This document shows positions 7,003 to 14,597 of a DNA stretch of 22,915 nt, one piece after another; position 1 is the first letter of the stretch, and every line of letters starts with the position of its first letter. A model generated the notes under the pieces. The model was not told the origin of the DNA. It did not search any database and saw only the letters and a program-made list of their open reading frames with translations. Source of the DNA: an uncultured Solobacterium sp. (GTDB lineage Bacteria > Bacillota_I > Bacilli_A > Erysipelotrichales > Erysipelotrichaceae); the NCBI GenBank assembly GCA_927911475.1, contig CAKMPP010000056.1, positions 1-22,915 on the forward strand, written 5' to 3'. The position numbers and the translations under genes were made by a program.

Positions 7003-7326
7003 ATGAAAATCAAGACAGGCGATACAGTCAAGGTAATCAGCGGTCACTACAAGGGAACAGTTGCTGAAGTTAAGGCAGTTAATCCAAAGACAAACAAGGT
7101 TATCGTTGAAGGCGTTAACGTTGTTAAAAAGACTTTGAAGCCAACTCAGCAGAACCCAGAAGGTGGCGTTGTTGAAAAGGAAGCAGCTATTGACGCTTCT
7201 AATGTAATGCTCTATGACAAGAAGGCGAAGGCAGCTAGCCGTGTATCTATCAAGGTAGATGACAAGGGTAACAAGACTCGTGTTTACAAGAAGTCCGGAG
7301 CAGAAGTTAAAGGAGGCAAGAAATAA
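7003..7326 (+). CDS. rplX: 50S ribosomal protein L24
   Basis: A 107-residue L24. The KOW motif lies at the N-terminus (KIKTGDTVKVISGHYKGTVAEV), followed by GVNVVKKTLKPTQQNPEGGVVEKEA. L24 is one of the initiators of 50S assembly. The stop shares its last base with the rplE ATG (TAATG), a one-base overlap that should couple translation of L24 and L5. The L5 ribosome site, AAAGGAGG, falls in the last codons of this gene. Confidence 0.97.
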   Translation: MKIKTGDTVKVISGHYKGTVAEVKAVNPKTNKVIVEGVNVVKKTLKPTQQNPEGGVVEKEAAIDASNVMLYDKKAKAASRVSIKVDDKGNKTRVYKKSGAEVKGGKK

Positions 7327-7865
7327 TGAACCGTTTATTAGAAAAGTACACGGAAACAGTTAAGCCTTCTTTAATGAAGGAATTCAACTATACAAGTACA
7401 ATGCAGGCACCAAAGATCGTTAAGGTTGTTATCAACATGGGTGTTGGTGATGCAATTGCTAATTCAAAACTTCTCGACGAAGCTGTTGAAGAATTAACAT
7501 TAATCGCTGGTCAAAAGCCAGTAATCACAAAGGCTAAGAAGTCCATTGCGAACTTCAAGCTTCGTGAAGATATGCCTATCGGATGTAAGGTTACATTACG
7601 TGGCGAAAGAATGTATGAATTCTTAGATAAGTTATTCAACATTTCTCTTCCACGTGTACGTGACTTCCGTGGTGTAAGTGCTACAGCATTTGATGGCCGT
7701 GGTAACTACACATTAGGTGTTAAGGAACAGTTAATCTTCCCTGAAATCAACTTCGATAAGGTTAACAAGGTTCGTGGTATGGATATCGTTATCGTAACAA
7801 CTGCGCAATCTAATCAAGAAGCATATGCATTGCTCAAGGGAATGGGCATGCCATTTGCTAAGTAG
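7326..7865 (+). CDS. rplE: 50S ribosomal protein L5
   Basis: A 179-residue L5 of normal length. Marker stretches are KVVINMGVGDA, LTLIAGQKPVITKAKKSIANFKLRE in two parts, PRVRDFRGVSATAFDGRGNY and the closing ALLKGMGMPF. L5 carries 5S rRNA into the central protuberance together with L18. Its ATG overlaps the rplX stop. The S14 gene follows 17 bases later. Confidence 0.98.
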   Translation: MNRLLEKYTETVKPSLMKEFNYTSTMQAPKIVKVVINMGVGDAIANSKLLDEAVEELTLIAGQKPVITKAKKSIANFKLREDMPIGCKVTLRGERMYEFLDKLFNISLPRVRDFRGVSATAFDGRGNYTLGVKEQLIFPEINFDKVNKVRGMDIVIVTTAQSNQEAYALLKGMGMPFAK

Positions 7866-7882
7866 AAAGAGGAGAGCTGAGA

Positions 7883-8068
7883 ATGGCAAAAACAAGTTTA
7901 AAAGTTAAGCAGTCACGTCCTGCTAAGTTCTCCACACGCGAGTACACACGTTGCGAGAGATGTGGACGTCCACATTCAGTATTAAGAAAGTACAAACTAT
8001 GCCGTATCTGCTTCCGTGAATTGGCTTATAAGGGCCAGATTCCTGGAGTTAAGAAGGCAAGCTGGTAA
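7883..8068 (+). CDS. rpsN: 30S ribosomal protein S14, zinc-binding (type Z)
   Basis: A 61-residue short S14 with the zinc ribbon intact: Cys24-x2-Cys27 and Cys40-x2-Cys43 (RCERCGRPH and YKLCRICF). This is the C+ form usual in Firmicutes; many also keep a longer zinc-free copy elsewhere for use under zinc starvation. S14 assembles late in the 30S head beside S10 and S19. AGAGGAGAG lies upstream. Its TAA stop overlaps the rpsH ribosome site. Confidence 0.98.
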   Translation: MAKTSLKVKQSRPAKFSTREYTRCERCGRPHSVLRKYKLCRICFRELAYKGQIPGVKKASW

Positions 8069-8082
8069 GGAGGTAGCACGAG

Positions 8083-8472
8083 ATGAATATGACAGATCCT
8101 ATTGCTGACATGCTTACAAGAATCCGTAATGGAGTTCAAGCACGCATGACAACAGTTGACGTAGCTCCAGCTTCAAAGGTTAAGGTTGAAATTGCTAAGA
8201 TCTTAAAGAGCGAAGGCTACATTGACAACTACGCTGTAACAGGCGAAGGAATTGAAAAGAAGATCGTTGTTACTCTCAAAGATGGTCGTGTAATCAGCGG
8301 CATCAAGAGAATATCTAAGCCAGGTCTTCGCGTTTATGCTAAGGGTGATGAAATTCCTAAGGTATTAAACGGATTAGGCATTGCTATCATTTCCACATCA
8401 AATGGAATGATGACAGATAAACAAGCACGTAAATTACACATCGGCGGTGAAGTTATCGCCTACGTGTGGTAA
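8083..8472 (+). CDS. rpsH: 30S ribosomal protein S8
   Basis: A 129-residue S8 with DPIADMLTRIRNG near the start and the conserved C-terminal IISTSNGMMTDKQARK and GGEVIAYVW. S8 binds the central 16S domain and, in E. coli, represses the spc operon; no S8-binding mimic was recognised here. The start at 8083 is nine bases after AAGGAGG (8067-8073); a second in-frame ATG two codons on would be close to the classical MTDPIADML start, so the exact start could be either. Confidence 0.97.
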   Translation: MNMTDPIADMLTRIRNGVQARMTTVDVAPASKVKVEIAKILKSEGYIDNYAVTGEGIEKKIVVTLKDGRVISGIKRISKPGLRVYAKGDEIPKVLNGLGIAIISTSNGMMTDKQARKLHIGGEVIAYVW

Positions 8473-8492
8473 TTAGAGAAGGAAATAAAAAA

Positions 8493-9041
8493 ATGTCACG
8501 TATCGGAAATAAAGCGATTACCGTTCCTGCTGGCGTAGAAATTACTATCGGTGCAGGTAATGAGGTGACTGTAAAAGGCCCTAAGGGAACACTGACTAAG
8601 AAGTTCTCTCCATTAATGGAGATCAGTGTGGACGAAGGTATCGCTACAGTTAAACGTCCAAATGAAGAGAAACATACAAAGCAGTTACATGGTACAACTC
8701 GTGCCTTGTTAGCTTCCATGGTTGAAGGTGTTCACACAGGCTTTGTTAAGAAGATGAAGATTGTAGGTATTGGTTACCGTGCAGCTTTATCAGGTAATAA
8801 ACTAACTCTTAACGTTGGTTTCTCACACCCAGTAGAATTTGAAGTACCATCAGATGTTAAGGTTGAAGTACCAGATGCTTCATCTATCAACGTAAGTGGT
8901 ATTGATAAGCAGATTGTAGGTCAGTTTGCAGCAGTAGTTAGAGCTACTAAGAAGCCAGAACCATACGGTGGAAAGGGTATTCGTTATGTTGACGAAGTTG
9001 TTCGCCGTAAGGAAGGTAAGACTGCAGCTGCCAAGAAGTAA
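8493..9041 (+). CDS. rplF: 50S ribosomal protein L6
   Basis: A 182-residue L6 starting MSRIGNKAITVPAGV. An in-frame GTG at 8466 would give a longer form overlapping rpsH, but the 8493 ATG follows GAGAAGGAAATAA and matches family starts, so it is chosen. The two L6 repeats are complete; GVHTGFVKKMKIVGIGYRA and the ending KPEPYGGKGIRYVDEVVRRKEGK are diagnostic. L6 lies near the sarcin-ricin loop and the factor-binding site. Confidence 0.98.
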   Translation: MSRIGNKAITVPAGVEITIGAGNEVTVKGPKGTLTKKFSPLMEISVDEGIATVKRPNEEKHTKQLHGTTRALLASMVEGVHTGFVKKMKIVGIGYRAALSGNKLTLNVGFSHPVEFEVPSDVKVEVPDASSINVSGIDKQIVGQFAAVVRATKKPEPYGGKGIRYVDEVVRRKEGKTAAAKK

Positions 9042-9061
9042 GGGAAAGGAGAGACTAAGTA

Positions 9062-9418
9062 ATGATTAAATTAGCAAATAAAAATGCAGAACGTATTCGC
9101 CGTCATAAGCGTGTACGTAAGGTCGTTAACGGTACTCCTGAGTGCCCAAGACTAAATGTATTCCGTTCCAATGCAAACATCTATGCACAGGTAATCGATG
9201 ATACAACAGGTACAACTTTATGTGCTGTAAGTTCTCTTGAATTAAAGCTTGAGAATGGCGGTAACGTTGAAGCAGCCAAGAAGGTTGGTGCAGCAATCGC
9301 TAACAAGTGCAAAGAAGCTAAGATCGAAGCAGTACGTTTCGACCGTGGCGGTTATGTATATCACGGAAGAGTCCAGGCTTTAGCTGATGCAGCTAGAGAA
9401 GCTGGCTTGAAGTTCTAA
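9062..9418 (+). CDS. rplR: 50S ribosomal protein L18
   Basis: A 118-residue L18 with basic N-terminus (ERIRRHKRVRKVVNG), RLNVFRSNANIYAQVIDD and the ending FDRGGYVYHGRVQALADAAREAGL. It binds 5S rRNA with L5. Ribosome site AAAGGAGAG precedes the ATG at a good distance, and AAGGAGAG after the stop serves rpsE. Confidence 0.98.
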   Translation: MIKLANKNAERIRRHKRVRKVVNGTPECPRLNVFRSNANIYAQVIDDTTGTTLCAVSSLELKLENGGNVEAAKKVGAAIANKCKEAKIEAVRFDRGGYVYHGRVQALADAAREAGLKF

Positions 9419-9434
9419 GGAAGGAGAGTACGAA

Positions 9435-9953
9435 ATGCAGAACGATAAGAAGAGTTTCAAGAAACGCGAACCAAAAGAGTTCGAAGAAGTAGTAGTCTCC
9501 ATTAACCGTGTCAGCAAGACTGTAAAGGGTGGACGTAGAATGCGCTTTGCAGCACTAGTTGTTGTTGGTGATAAGAAGGGTAGAATCGGTTTCGGTATGG
9601 GTAAAGCAGCCGAAGTTCCAGATGCTATCAAGAAGGCTACAGAAGCAGCTACAAAGAATGTATTCAGCGTTAACCTCGTTGATAACTACCGTACAGTGCC
9701 ACATGCAATTAAGAGCAAGCACAGTTCAACAACTGTATTCTTAGCTCCAGCTGCACCTGGTACTGGTGTTATCGCCGGTGGTGAAGTACGTTCCGTATTA
9801 GAGCTTGCTGGTGTATCTGATGTCCTTTCTAAGGTTATCGGTTCACGTACACCTGTCAATGTTGTTTACGCAACATTAGAAGCATTAAAGGGTATGCGTA
9901 CAGTAGATGAAATTGCTAAGACTCGCGATAAGAAAGTCGCTGAGATTCGATAA
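9435..9953 (+). CDS. rpsE: 30S ribosomal protein S5
   Basis: A 172-residue S5: an N-terminal dsRBD-like domain (VSINRVSKTVKGGRRMRFAA, GDKKGRIGFGMGKA) and a C-terminal domain with APAAPGTGVIAGG and the ending RTVDEIAKTRDK. It helps decoding fidelity at the mRNA entry side. Only 11 bases separate its stop from rplO, so the L30 gene (rpmD), usually found here in Firmicutes, is absent. Confidence 0.98.
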   Translation: MQNDKKSFKKREPKEFEEVVVSINRVSKTVKGGRRMRFAALVVVGDKKGRIGFGMGKAAEVPDAIKKATEAATKNVFSVNLVDNYRTVPHAIKSKHSSTTVFLAPAAPGTGVIAGGEVRSVLELAGVSDVLSKVIGSRTPVNVVYATLEALKGMRTVDEIAKTRDKKVAEIR

Positions 9954-9964
9954 GGAGGGTCCTG

Positions 9965-10405
9965 ATGAAACTAAATGAATTAACATATACAGAAGGTTCC
10001 CGCTCTAACAGAAAGAGAATTGGTCGTGGCCAAGGTTCCGGTACAGGTAAGACTTCCGGAAAGGGTAACAAAGGTCAGAACGCTCGTAGCGGCGGTGGTG
10101 TTGCGATTGGATTTGAAGGTGGACAGACACCATTCTTCAAGAGAATGCCTAAGAGAGGTTTCACAAACTATACTCGTAAGGAGTATGCAATTGTTAACGT
10201 TGAGGACTTAAACAAGTTTGAAGATGGTGTAACAGTTGATTACGAAGCTCTTAAGGCTGCAGGCCTAGTTAAGAAGCACCTTGACGGTGTTAAGGTACTC
10301 GGTTGCGGTAAGCTTGAGAAGAAACTCACTGTTAAGGCTGAGAAGTTCTCAAAGACAGCACAGAGTGCTATTGAAGCAGCAGGCGGAAAAGTAGAGGTTC
10401 TCTAA
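9965..10405 (+). CDS. rplO: 50S ribosomal protein L15
   Basis: A 146-residue L15 with the glycine/arginine-rich N-terminal extension (RKRIGRGQGSGTGKTSGKGNKGQ in parts), FEGGQTPFFKRMPKRGF and the globular C-terminal domain containing VKVLGCGKLEKKLTV. It is a late assembly protein of the 50S. AAGGAGGG bridges the rpsE stop. secY begins one base after its stop. Confidence 0.98.
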   Translation: MKLNELTYTEGSRSNRKRIGRGQGSGTGKTSGKGNKGQNARSGGGVAIGFEGGQTPFFKRMPKRGFTNYTRKEYAIVNVEDLNKFEDGVTVDYEALKAAGLVKKHLDGVKVLGCGKLEKKLTVKAEKFSKTAQSAIEAAGGKVEVL

Positions 10406-10406
10406 T

Positions 10407-11690
10407 ATGATGCATACGTTCGTCAGCTTGTTTAAGAATAAGGAAACTCGCAATAGAATATTCTTTACTTTAGCAATGCTGCTGATCTATCGCGTCGGAG
10501 CTGCTCTACCTGTTCCGGGTGTTAACACGGAATCGCTAGCTCAATCACTTGCAAATAACTCACTACTCAGCATTATGAATATGCTGGGTGGTGGTGCACT
10601 TGAAAGATTATCCATCTTTGCGATGGGTGTCACACCATATATCACAGCAAGTATCATCATTCAGTTGTTATCCATGGATGTTATTCCGTCATTAACGGAA
10701 ATGACAAAATCTGGACAGACAGGTCGAATGAAAATTGAACGAATTACTAGATACCTAGGAGTTGTATTGGCATTTGTTCAAGCATATTCCTTGGTATATG
10801 GATTCGATAAGCAGTATGGAGTCCTGACAAATGCAAATCTTTCAGGATATCTATATACTGCAACCGTCATGACTGCGGGGTCCATGTTCCTCATCTGGAT
10901 TGGTGACCGTATTTCAATGAAGGGTATCGGTAATGGTTTATCCATTATCATCTTCGCGGGTATTGTTTCTAATATGCCAGCAGCGTTCATGCAGGTATAT
11001 CAGATTCTTGCTGGTGGAACAACACAAGGTGAACTATTCAATGGAATTCTACAGTTCGCATTGTATTGTGTCCTATATCTAGCGGTTGTTGTCTTCGTAA
11101 TTATTATGGAAACAGCAGTACGTAAGATTCCTATCCAGTATACAAACAGTTCCGCAGCACGTAGTGGTAGCGATATTACATTCTTACCACTCAAAATTAA
11201 TAGTGCATCCGTAATTCCTGTCATTTTTGCACAGAGTATTATGATGGCTCCACAGATCGTAATTAGTTTTATTAATACTGACCTGTATAATAAACTAAGC
11301 CAGTGGCTCTCATTGAGTACACCAACCGGTCTTGGGCTCTATGCATTATTAACAATCCTGTTCACATTCTTCTATACTGACTTGCAGGTAGATCCAGAAA
11401 AGGTTGCTGAAAACCTTGGTAAGTCTGGTGCTTATATCCCTGGTATTCGTCCAGGTAATGAGACTAAGACATATCTGCATAAGGTATTGAACCGAATTAC
11501 AGTACTTGGCGCAATTGGATTGACACTAATTGCTGTAGTTCCTTATTTACTAACCATGTTTACTCCACTATCCCAAGCAACTGCTGTAGGTGGAACTGGT
11601 ATCATCATTGTTGTCGGTGTCGCAATGGAAACTGTTAAACAATTGAAGGGTCAGTTAACACAGAAGTCATACAAGGGATTCTTGAGATAA
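10407..11690 (+). CDS. secY: Protein translocase subunit SecY
   Basis: A 427-residue integral membrane protein with ten predicted helices; it forms the protein-conducting channel with SecE and SecG and works with SecA and the ribosome. Diagnostic stretches are IYRVGAALPVPGV before the plug, GVTPYITASIIIQLL in helix 2, GNGLSIIIFAGI, and PGIRPGNET in the large cytoplasmic loop toward helix 9. The start follows a weak AGAGG (10393-10397) within rplO, so translation is probably coupled; two ATGs stand in tandem and either could be used. Confidence 0.98.
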   Translation: MMHTFVSLFKNKETRNRIFFTLAMLLIYRVGAALPVPGVNTESLAQSLANNSLLSIMNMLGGGALERLSIFAMGVTPYITASIIIQLLSMDVIPSLTEMTKSGQTGRMKIERITRYLGVVLAFVQAYSLVYGFDKQYGVLTNANLSGYLYTATVMTAGSMFLIWIGDRISMKGIGNGLSIIIFAGIVSNMPAAFMQVYQILAGGTTQGELFNGILQFALYCVLYLAVVVFVIIMETAVRKIPIQYTNSSAARSGSDITFLPLKINSASVIPVIFAQSIMMAPQIVISFINTDLYNKLSQWLSLSTPTGLGLYALLTILFTFFYTDLQVDPEKVAENLGKSGAYIPGIRPGNETKTYLHKVLNRITVLGAIGLTLIAVVPYLLTMFTPLSQATAVGGTGIIIVVGVAMETVKQLKGQLTQKSYKGFLR

Positions 11691-11712
11691 GTTTGGAAAG
11701 AGGCAATAAGAT

Positions 11713-12363
11713 ATGAATATTCTGATCATGGGTCCTGCCGGAGCAGGAAAAGGCACAATGTCTGACCTAATCCTAAAGGAATACAATATCGCACACATCT
11801 CTACTGGCGATATGCTAAGAGAGAATGTGCGTAACAGCACAGCTTTAGGCCTTGAGGCTCAAAGTTATATGAATCAAGGTAAACTTGTACCAGATGATTT
11901 AATTAACGCAATGGTTGAAGATCGTATTCAACAACCAGACTGCGCAAATGGTTATCTCTTAGATGGCTTCCCACGTACATTAGTACAGGCTGAAGTCTTC
12001 GACAAGATTGCTGAGAAGATTGGAAAAGAAGTTGATGCAGTTATCGACTTACAGGTGAAGTTCGAAATTCTTGAAGAAAGAATTACAGGACGTCGCATCT
12101 GTCCAAAGTGCGGGGCAATTTATCATATTCATAATCATCCAAGTAAAGTTGAAGGCGTATGTGATGTTTGCGGAAGTGAACTTCAACAGCGTAAAGATGA
12201 TACAGTTGAACAGTTAAAGGTTCGTATGGAAGGTTATGAATCAAGTACAAAACCGGTTATTGATTATTATGATCAAAAGGGTGTAGTAACACATATTGAT
12301 GCTGCACAAGCACCGGAAAAAGTATTTGAAGATATTAAAAAAGCTCTTGAGAAGAATGCTTAA
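11713..12363 (+). CDS. adk: Adenylate kinase, zinc-binding lid
   Basis: A 216-residue enzyme converting ATP and AMP to two ADP. The P-loop GPAGAGKGT lies at residues 7-15, the AMP-binding STGDMLR at 30-36, and LLDGFPRT at 82-89. The lid holds four cysteines, Cys130-x2-Cys133 and Cys150-x2-Cys153, the structural zinc form found in many Gram-positives. It follows secY as in Bacillus, but map, normally next, is missing; a hairpin-containing gap leads straight to infA. Confidence 0.98.
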   Translation: MNILIMGPAGAGKGTMSDLILKEYNIAHISTGDMLRENVRNSTALGLEAQSYMNQGKLVPDDLINAMVEDRIQQPDCANGYLLDGFPRTLVQAEVFDKIAEKIGKEVDAVIDLQVKFEILEERITGRRICPKCGAIYHIHNHPSKVEGVCDVCGSELQQRKDDTVEQLKVRMEGYESSTKPVIDYYDQKGVVTHIDAAQAPEKVFEDIKKALEKNA

Positions 12364-12370
12364 AAATATT

Positions 12371-12406
12371 GAGTTGGAAAGGGATTGATTTCCCTTTCCA
12401 GAACTC
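12371..12406 (+). other. Strong inverted repeat in the adk-infA spacer
   Basis: TGGAAAGGGA (12375-12384) pairs perfectly with TCCCTTTCCA (12391-12400) around a six-base loop TTGATT. GAGT (12371-12374) and ACTC (12403-12406) extend the stem after a two-base bulge. No T-run follows, so it is not a standard terminator. It may be a processing site, an attenuating structure or an mRNA 3' stabiliser for the upstream part. Confidence 0.75.
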
Positions 12407-12413
12407 ATATAAA
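12385..12413 (+). promoter_or_regulatory. Candidate internal promoter for infA-rplQ
   Basis: TTGATT (12385-12390) and TATAAA (12408-12413) are 17 bp apart. The -35 box is exactly the loop of the inverted repeat. The predicted start near 12420 would leave a leader of only about seven bases before infA. infA has its own promoters in several bacteria, so an internal promoter is plausible. Confidence 0.5.
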
Positions 12414-12426
12414 GAAAGTGAGTAAG

Positions 12427-12645
12427 ATGAGCAAACAGGACGTTATTGAAATTGATGGCATTGTGGAAGAAACACTTCCGAATGCAAATTTCCTGGTGAA
12501 GCTTCAAAATGGTCACGAGATCCGTGCCCACGTTGCTGGTAAAATCCGTATGAATTACATTCGCATTTTACCGGGAGACCGGGTCACCGTTGAGATTTCA
12601 CCATATGATTTAACACGTGGGCGAATTACCTACAGACATAAGTAA
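12427..12645 (+). CDS. infA: Translation initiation factor IF-1
   Basis: A 72-residue OB-fold protein that binds the 30S A site during initiation. The family start MSKQDVIEIDGIVEE and the stretches HVAGKIRMNYIRILPGDRV and RGRITYRHK are all seen. An upstream in-frame ATG at 12385 would add 14 unrelated residues and lies in the inverted repeat, so 12427 is chosen. The ribosome site is weak (AAGTGAG, 12416-12422). Placement before rpmJ is standard. Confidence 0.97.
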   Translation: MSKQDVIEIDGIVEETLPNANFLVKLQNGHEIRAHVAGKIRMNYIRILPGDRVTVEISPYDLTRGRITYRHK

Positions 12646-12681
12646 AAGTTTTTGGTAGAATTGTCCAGGAGGCAAATAAAA

Positions 12682-12795
12682 ATGAAAGTAAGACCATCTG
12701 TAAAACCAATTTGTGATAAGTGCAGAGTGATCAAGCGCAAGGGCGTTGTTATGGTCATCTGCGAAAACCCTAAGCATAAGCAGAGACAGGGTTAA
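12682..12795 (+). CDS. rpmJ: 50S ribosomal protein L36, zinc-binding
   Basis: A 37-residue protein, MKVRPSVKPICDKCRVIKR then KGVVMVICENPKHKQRQG. The zinc ribbon ligands Cys11, Cys14, Cys27 and His32 are present, so this is the C+ form. It is the smallest 50S protein and assembles late near the base of the L7/L12 stalk. CAGGAGG at 12667-12672 precedes the ATG. The gene is below usual size cut-offs but fits exactly between infA and rpsM. Confidence 0.97.
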   Translation: MKVRPSVKPICDKCRVIKRKGVVMVICENPKHKQRQG

Positions 12796-12816
12796 TTAAA
12801 GGGAGGATAACTAAAT

Positions 12817-13182
12817 ATGCCACGTTTTGCTGGTGTCGATATTCCGCGTAACAAAGTTATCGGCGTATCATTGACATACATTTATGGAATCGGCCCTACA
12901 ACAGCTAAGAATATCCTTGCTGCTTGTGGAATCGACGAACACACACGTACAAACGACTTAACGGATGCACAAGAAACTGCAATCCGTGAAAAGATTGATG
13001 CTATTAAGACTGAGGGTGACCTCCGCCGTGATAGAGCATTAGATATCAAGCGACTAATGGAAATCGGTTCATACCGTGGAATCCGTCATAGAAGAGGATT
13101 ACCAGTTCGCGGACAACGTACACGTACAAACGCTCGTACAAGAAAAGGTCCACGTCGTACTGTCGCTAATAAGAAGAAGTAA
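12817..13182 (+). CDS. rpsM: 30S ribosomal protein S13
   Basis: A 121-residue S13 with the start MPRFAGVDIPRNKVIGVSL, the helix-two-turn-helix (YGIGPTTAKNILAACGID), and the basic tail SYRGIRHRRGLPVRGQRTR ending in KKK, which reaches the P-site tRNA. It forms bridges to the 50S in the head. AAGGGAGG lies upstream. Confidence 0.98.
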   Translation: MPRFAGVDIPRNKVIGVSLTYIYGIGPTTAKNILAACGIDEHTRTNDLTDAQETAIREKIDAIKTEGDLRRDRALDIKRLMEIGSYRGIRHRRGLPVRGQRTRTNARTRKGPRRTVANKKK

Positions 13183-13194
13183 TAGGAGGGTATA

Positions 13195-13599
13195 ATGGCA
13201 GCTAACACAAAGAAAAAAGGCGCTGTGATTCGTAAGAAGAAGGCCCGCCGCAATGTAGCAAAAGGTATTGCTCATATTCATTCAACATTCAACAACACAA
13301 TCGTTACTATTTCTGACGAAGCAGGTAACGTTATTTCTTGGAGCTCAGCTGGTGCTTTAGGATATAAGGGTTCACGTAAGTCAACTCCTTATGTTGCACA
13401 GTTATGCGCTGAAGCAGCTGGTAAAGCAGCTGTTCAACAGGGTATGAAGAGCGTAGAAGTAAATGTTAAGGGACCAGGTGCTGGTCGTGAATCAGCAGTT
13501 CGTTCTTTACAGACAGCAGGTTTAGAGATTACCGTTATTAATGATGTAACACCAATCCCTCATAACGGATGCCGTCCGCCAAAGAGACCGCGTGGTTAA
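13195..13599 (+). CDS. rpsK: 30S ribosomal protein S11
   Basis: A 134-residue S11. After a Lys/Arg-rich N-terminal arm come GIAHIHSTFNNTIVTISD, SSAGALGYKGSRKSTPYVAQ in parts, VKGPGAGRESAVR and the invariant ending THPHNGCRPPKRPR-like (here TPIPHNGCRPPKRPRG). It lies on the 30S platform by the E site. TAGGAGGG precedes the start, 12 bases after rpsM. Confidence 0.98.
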   Translation: MAANTKKKGAVIRKKKARRNVAKGIAHIHSTFNNTIVTISDEAGNVISWSSAGALGYKGSRKSTPYVAQLCAEAAGKAAVQQGMKSVEVNVKGPGAGRESAVRSLQTAGLEITVINDVTPIPHNGCRPPKRPRG

Positions 13600-13623
13600 T
13601 CATTAGAACAGGAGGATTGAAGC

Positions 13624-14583
13624 ATGCAAAAATTTGAACGCGCCGATTTCGAAGTACAGGAATACGTAGAATCTGAAAATTATGGTAAGTTTGTCCTTTC
13701 TCCATTAGAGAGAGGATTTGGTACAACAATCGGGAATGCGCTTCGCAGAGTCCTACTCTCATCTCTACCGGGAGCCGCAGTATTCTCCATCAAAGTTGAT
13801 GGCGTATACCACGAATTTACATCTATCCCAGGTGTGAGAGAAGACGTTTCCATGATTATCTTGCAGTTAAAGCAGTTAGTTATGAAGATTGAGGACGATG
13901 AGGTCTATACATTACAGATCTCTGCGAAGGGACCATGCACAATCACTGCTGGTGATATTATTTGCCCAGCTCAAGTTGAAGTTATTAACAAAGACTTGGA
14001 GATTGCGCACCTAGAAAAAGATGTAACATTAGAGATGGAATTAAAGGCTAAGAATGGCCGTGGTTATATTAGTGCTGATTTAAACAAGCAACTAAACCAA
14101 GGTTCCTCTCAAGGAATTGGTACAGTATTTACTGACTCTATTTACACACCAGTTGAAAAAGTTGCTTACAACGTTGAACCAACACGTGTAGGTGAAGATG
14201 TTAAATATGATGCTGTTACACTCGAAGTTTGGACTGATGGTTCCATCAATCCACAGAAGGCGATTGCAATGGCAGCTAAGATTTTAATGGATCACTTAGA
14301 TATCGTAGCTGGTATTAACGATGAAGTACTACAAATGGATGAAGTACTTAAGGAAGGTAATACAGAGCAGCCAAGCAAGGGACAGCAGATGATGATCGAA
14401 GACCTCGATTTATCTGTACGTTCTTACAACTGCTTAAAACGTGCCGGAATTCAGACAGTTGATGAACTGACACAAAAGACCGAGGATGAAATGATGAGAG
14501 TCCGTAACCTCGGTAAGAAATCATTAAAAGAGGTTAAGGATAAGCTCATTGAACTTGGTTTGGGCTTCAAATCCTTTGATTAA
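13624..14583 (+). CDS. rpoA: DNA-directed RNA polymerase subunit alpha
   Basis: A 319-residue alpha subunit. The N-terminal domain (about residues 1-230) has GRGFGTTIGNALRR-type dimer helix (ERGFGTTIGNALRRVLLSS) and FTSIPGVREDV; a charged linker follows (LKEGNTEQPSKGQQ); the C-terminal domain (about 255-315) has LDLSVRSYNCLKRAGI and RVRNLGKKSLKEVKDKL, the surface that binds UP elements and activators. Its position between rpsK and rplQ links polymerase supply to ribosome synthesis. ACAGGAGG precedes the ATG. Confidence 0.98.
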   Translation: MQKFERADFEVQEYVESENYGKFVLSPLERGFGTTIGNALRRVLLSSLPGAAVFSIKVDGVYHEFTSIPGVREDVSMIILQLKQLVMKIEDDEVYTLQISAKGPCTITAGDIICPAQVEVINKDLEIAHLEKDVTLEMELKAKNGRGYISADLNKQLNQGSSQGIGTVFTDSIYTPVEKVAYNVEPTRVGEDVKYDAVTLEVWTDGSINPQKAIAMAAKILMDHLDIVAGINDEVLQMDEVLKEGNTEQPSKGQQMMIEDLDLSVRSYNCLKRAGIQTVDELTQKTEDEMMRVRNLGKKSLKEVKDKLIELGLGFKSFD

Positions 14584-14597
14584 CAGGAGGAACGTTT

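Noticed and set aside
8466..8492. Upstream GTG start for L6 overlapping rpsH
   Set aside because: It adds nine residues not found in L6 and ignores the well-placed ribosome site before the ATG at 8493.
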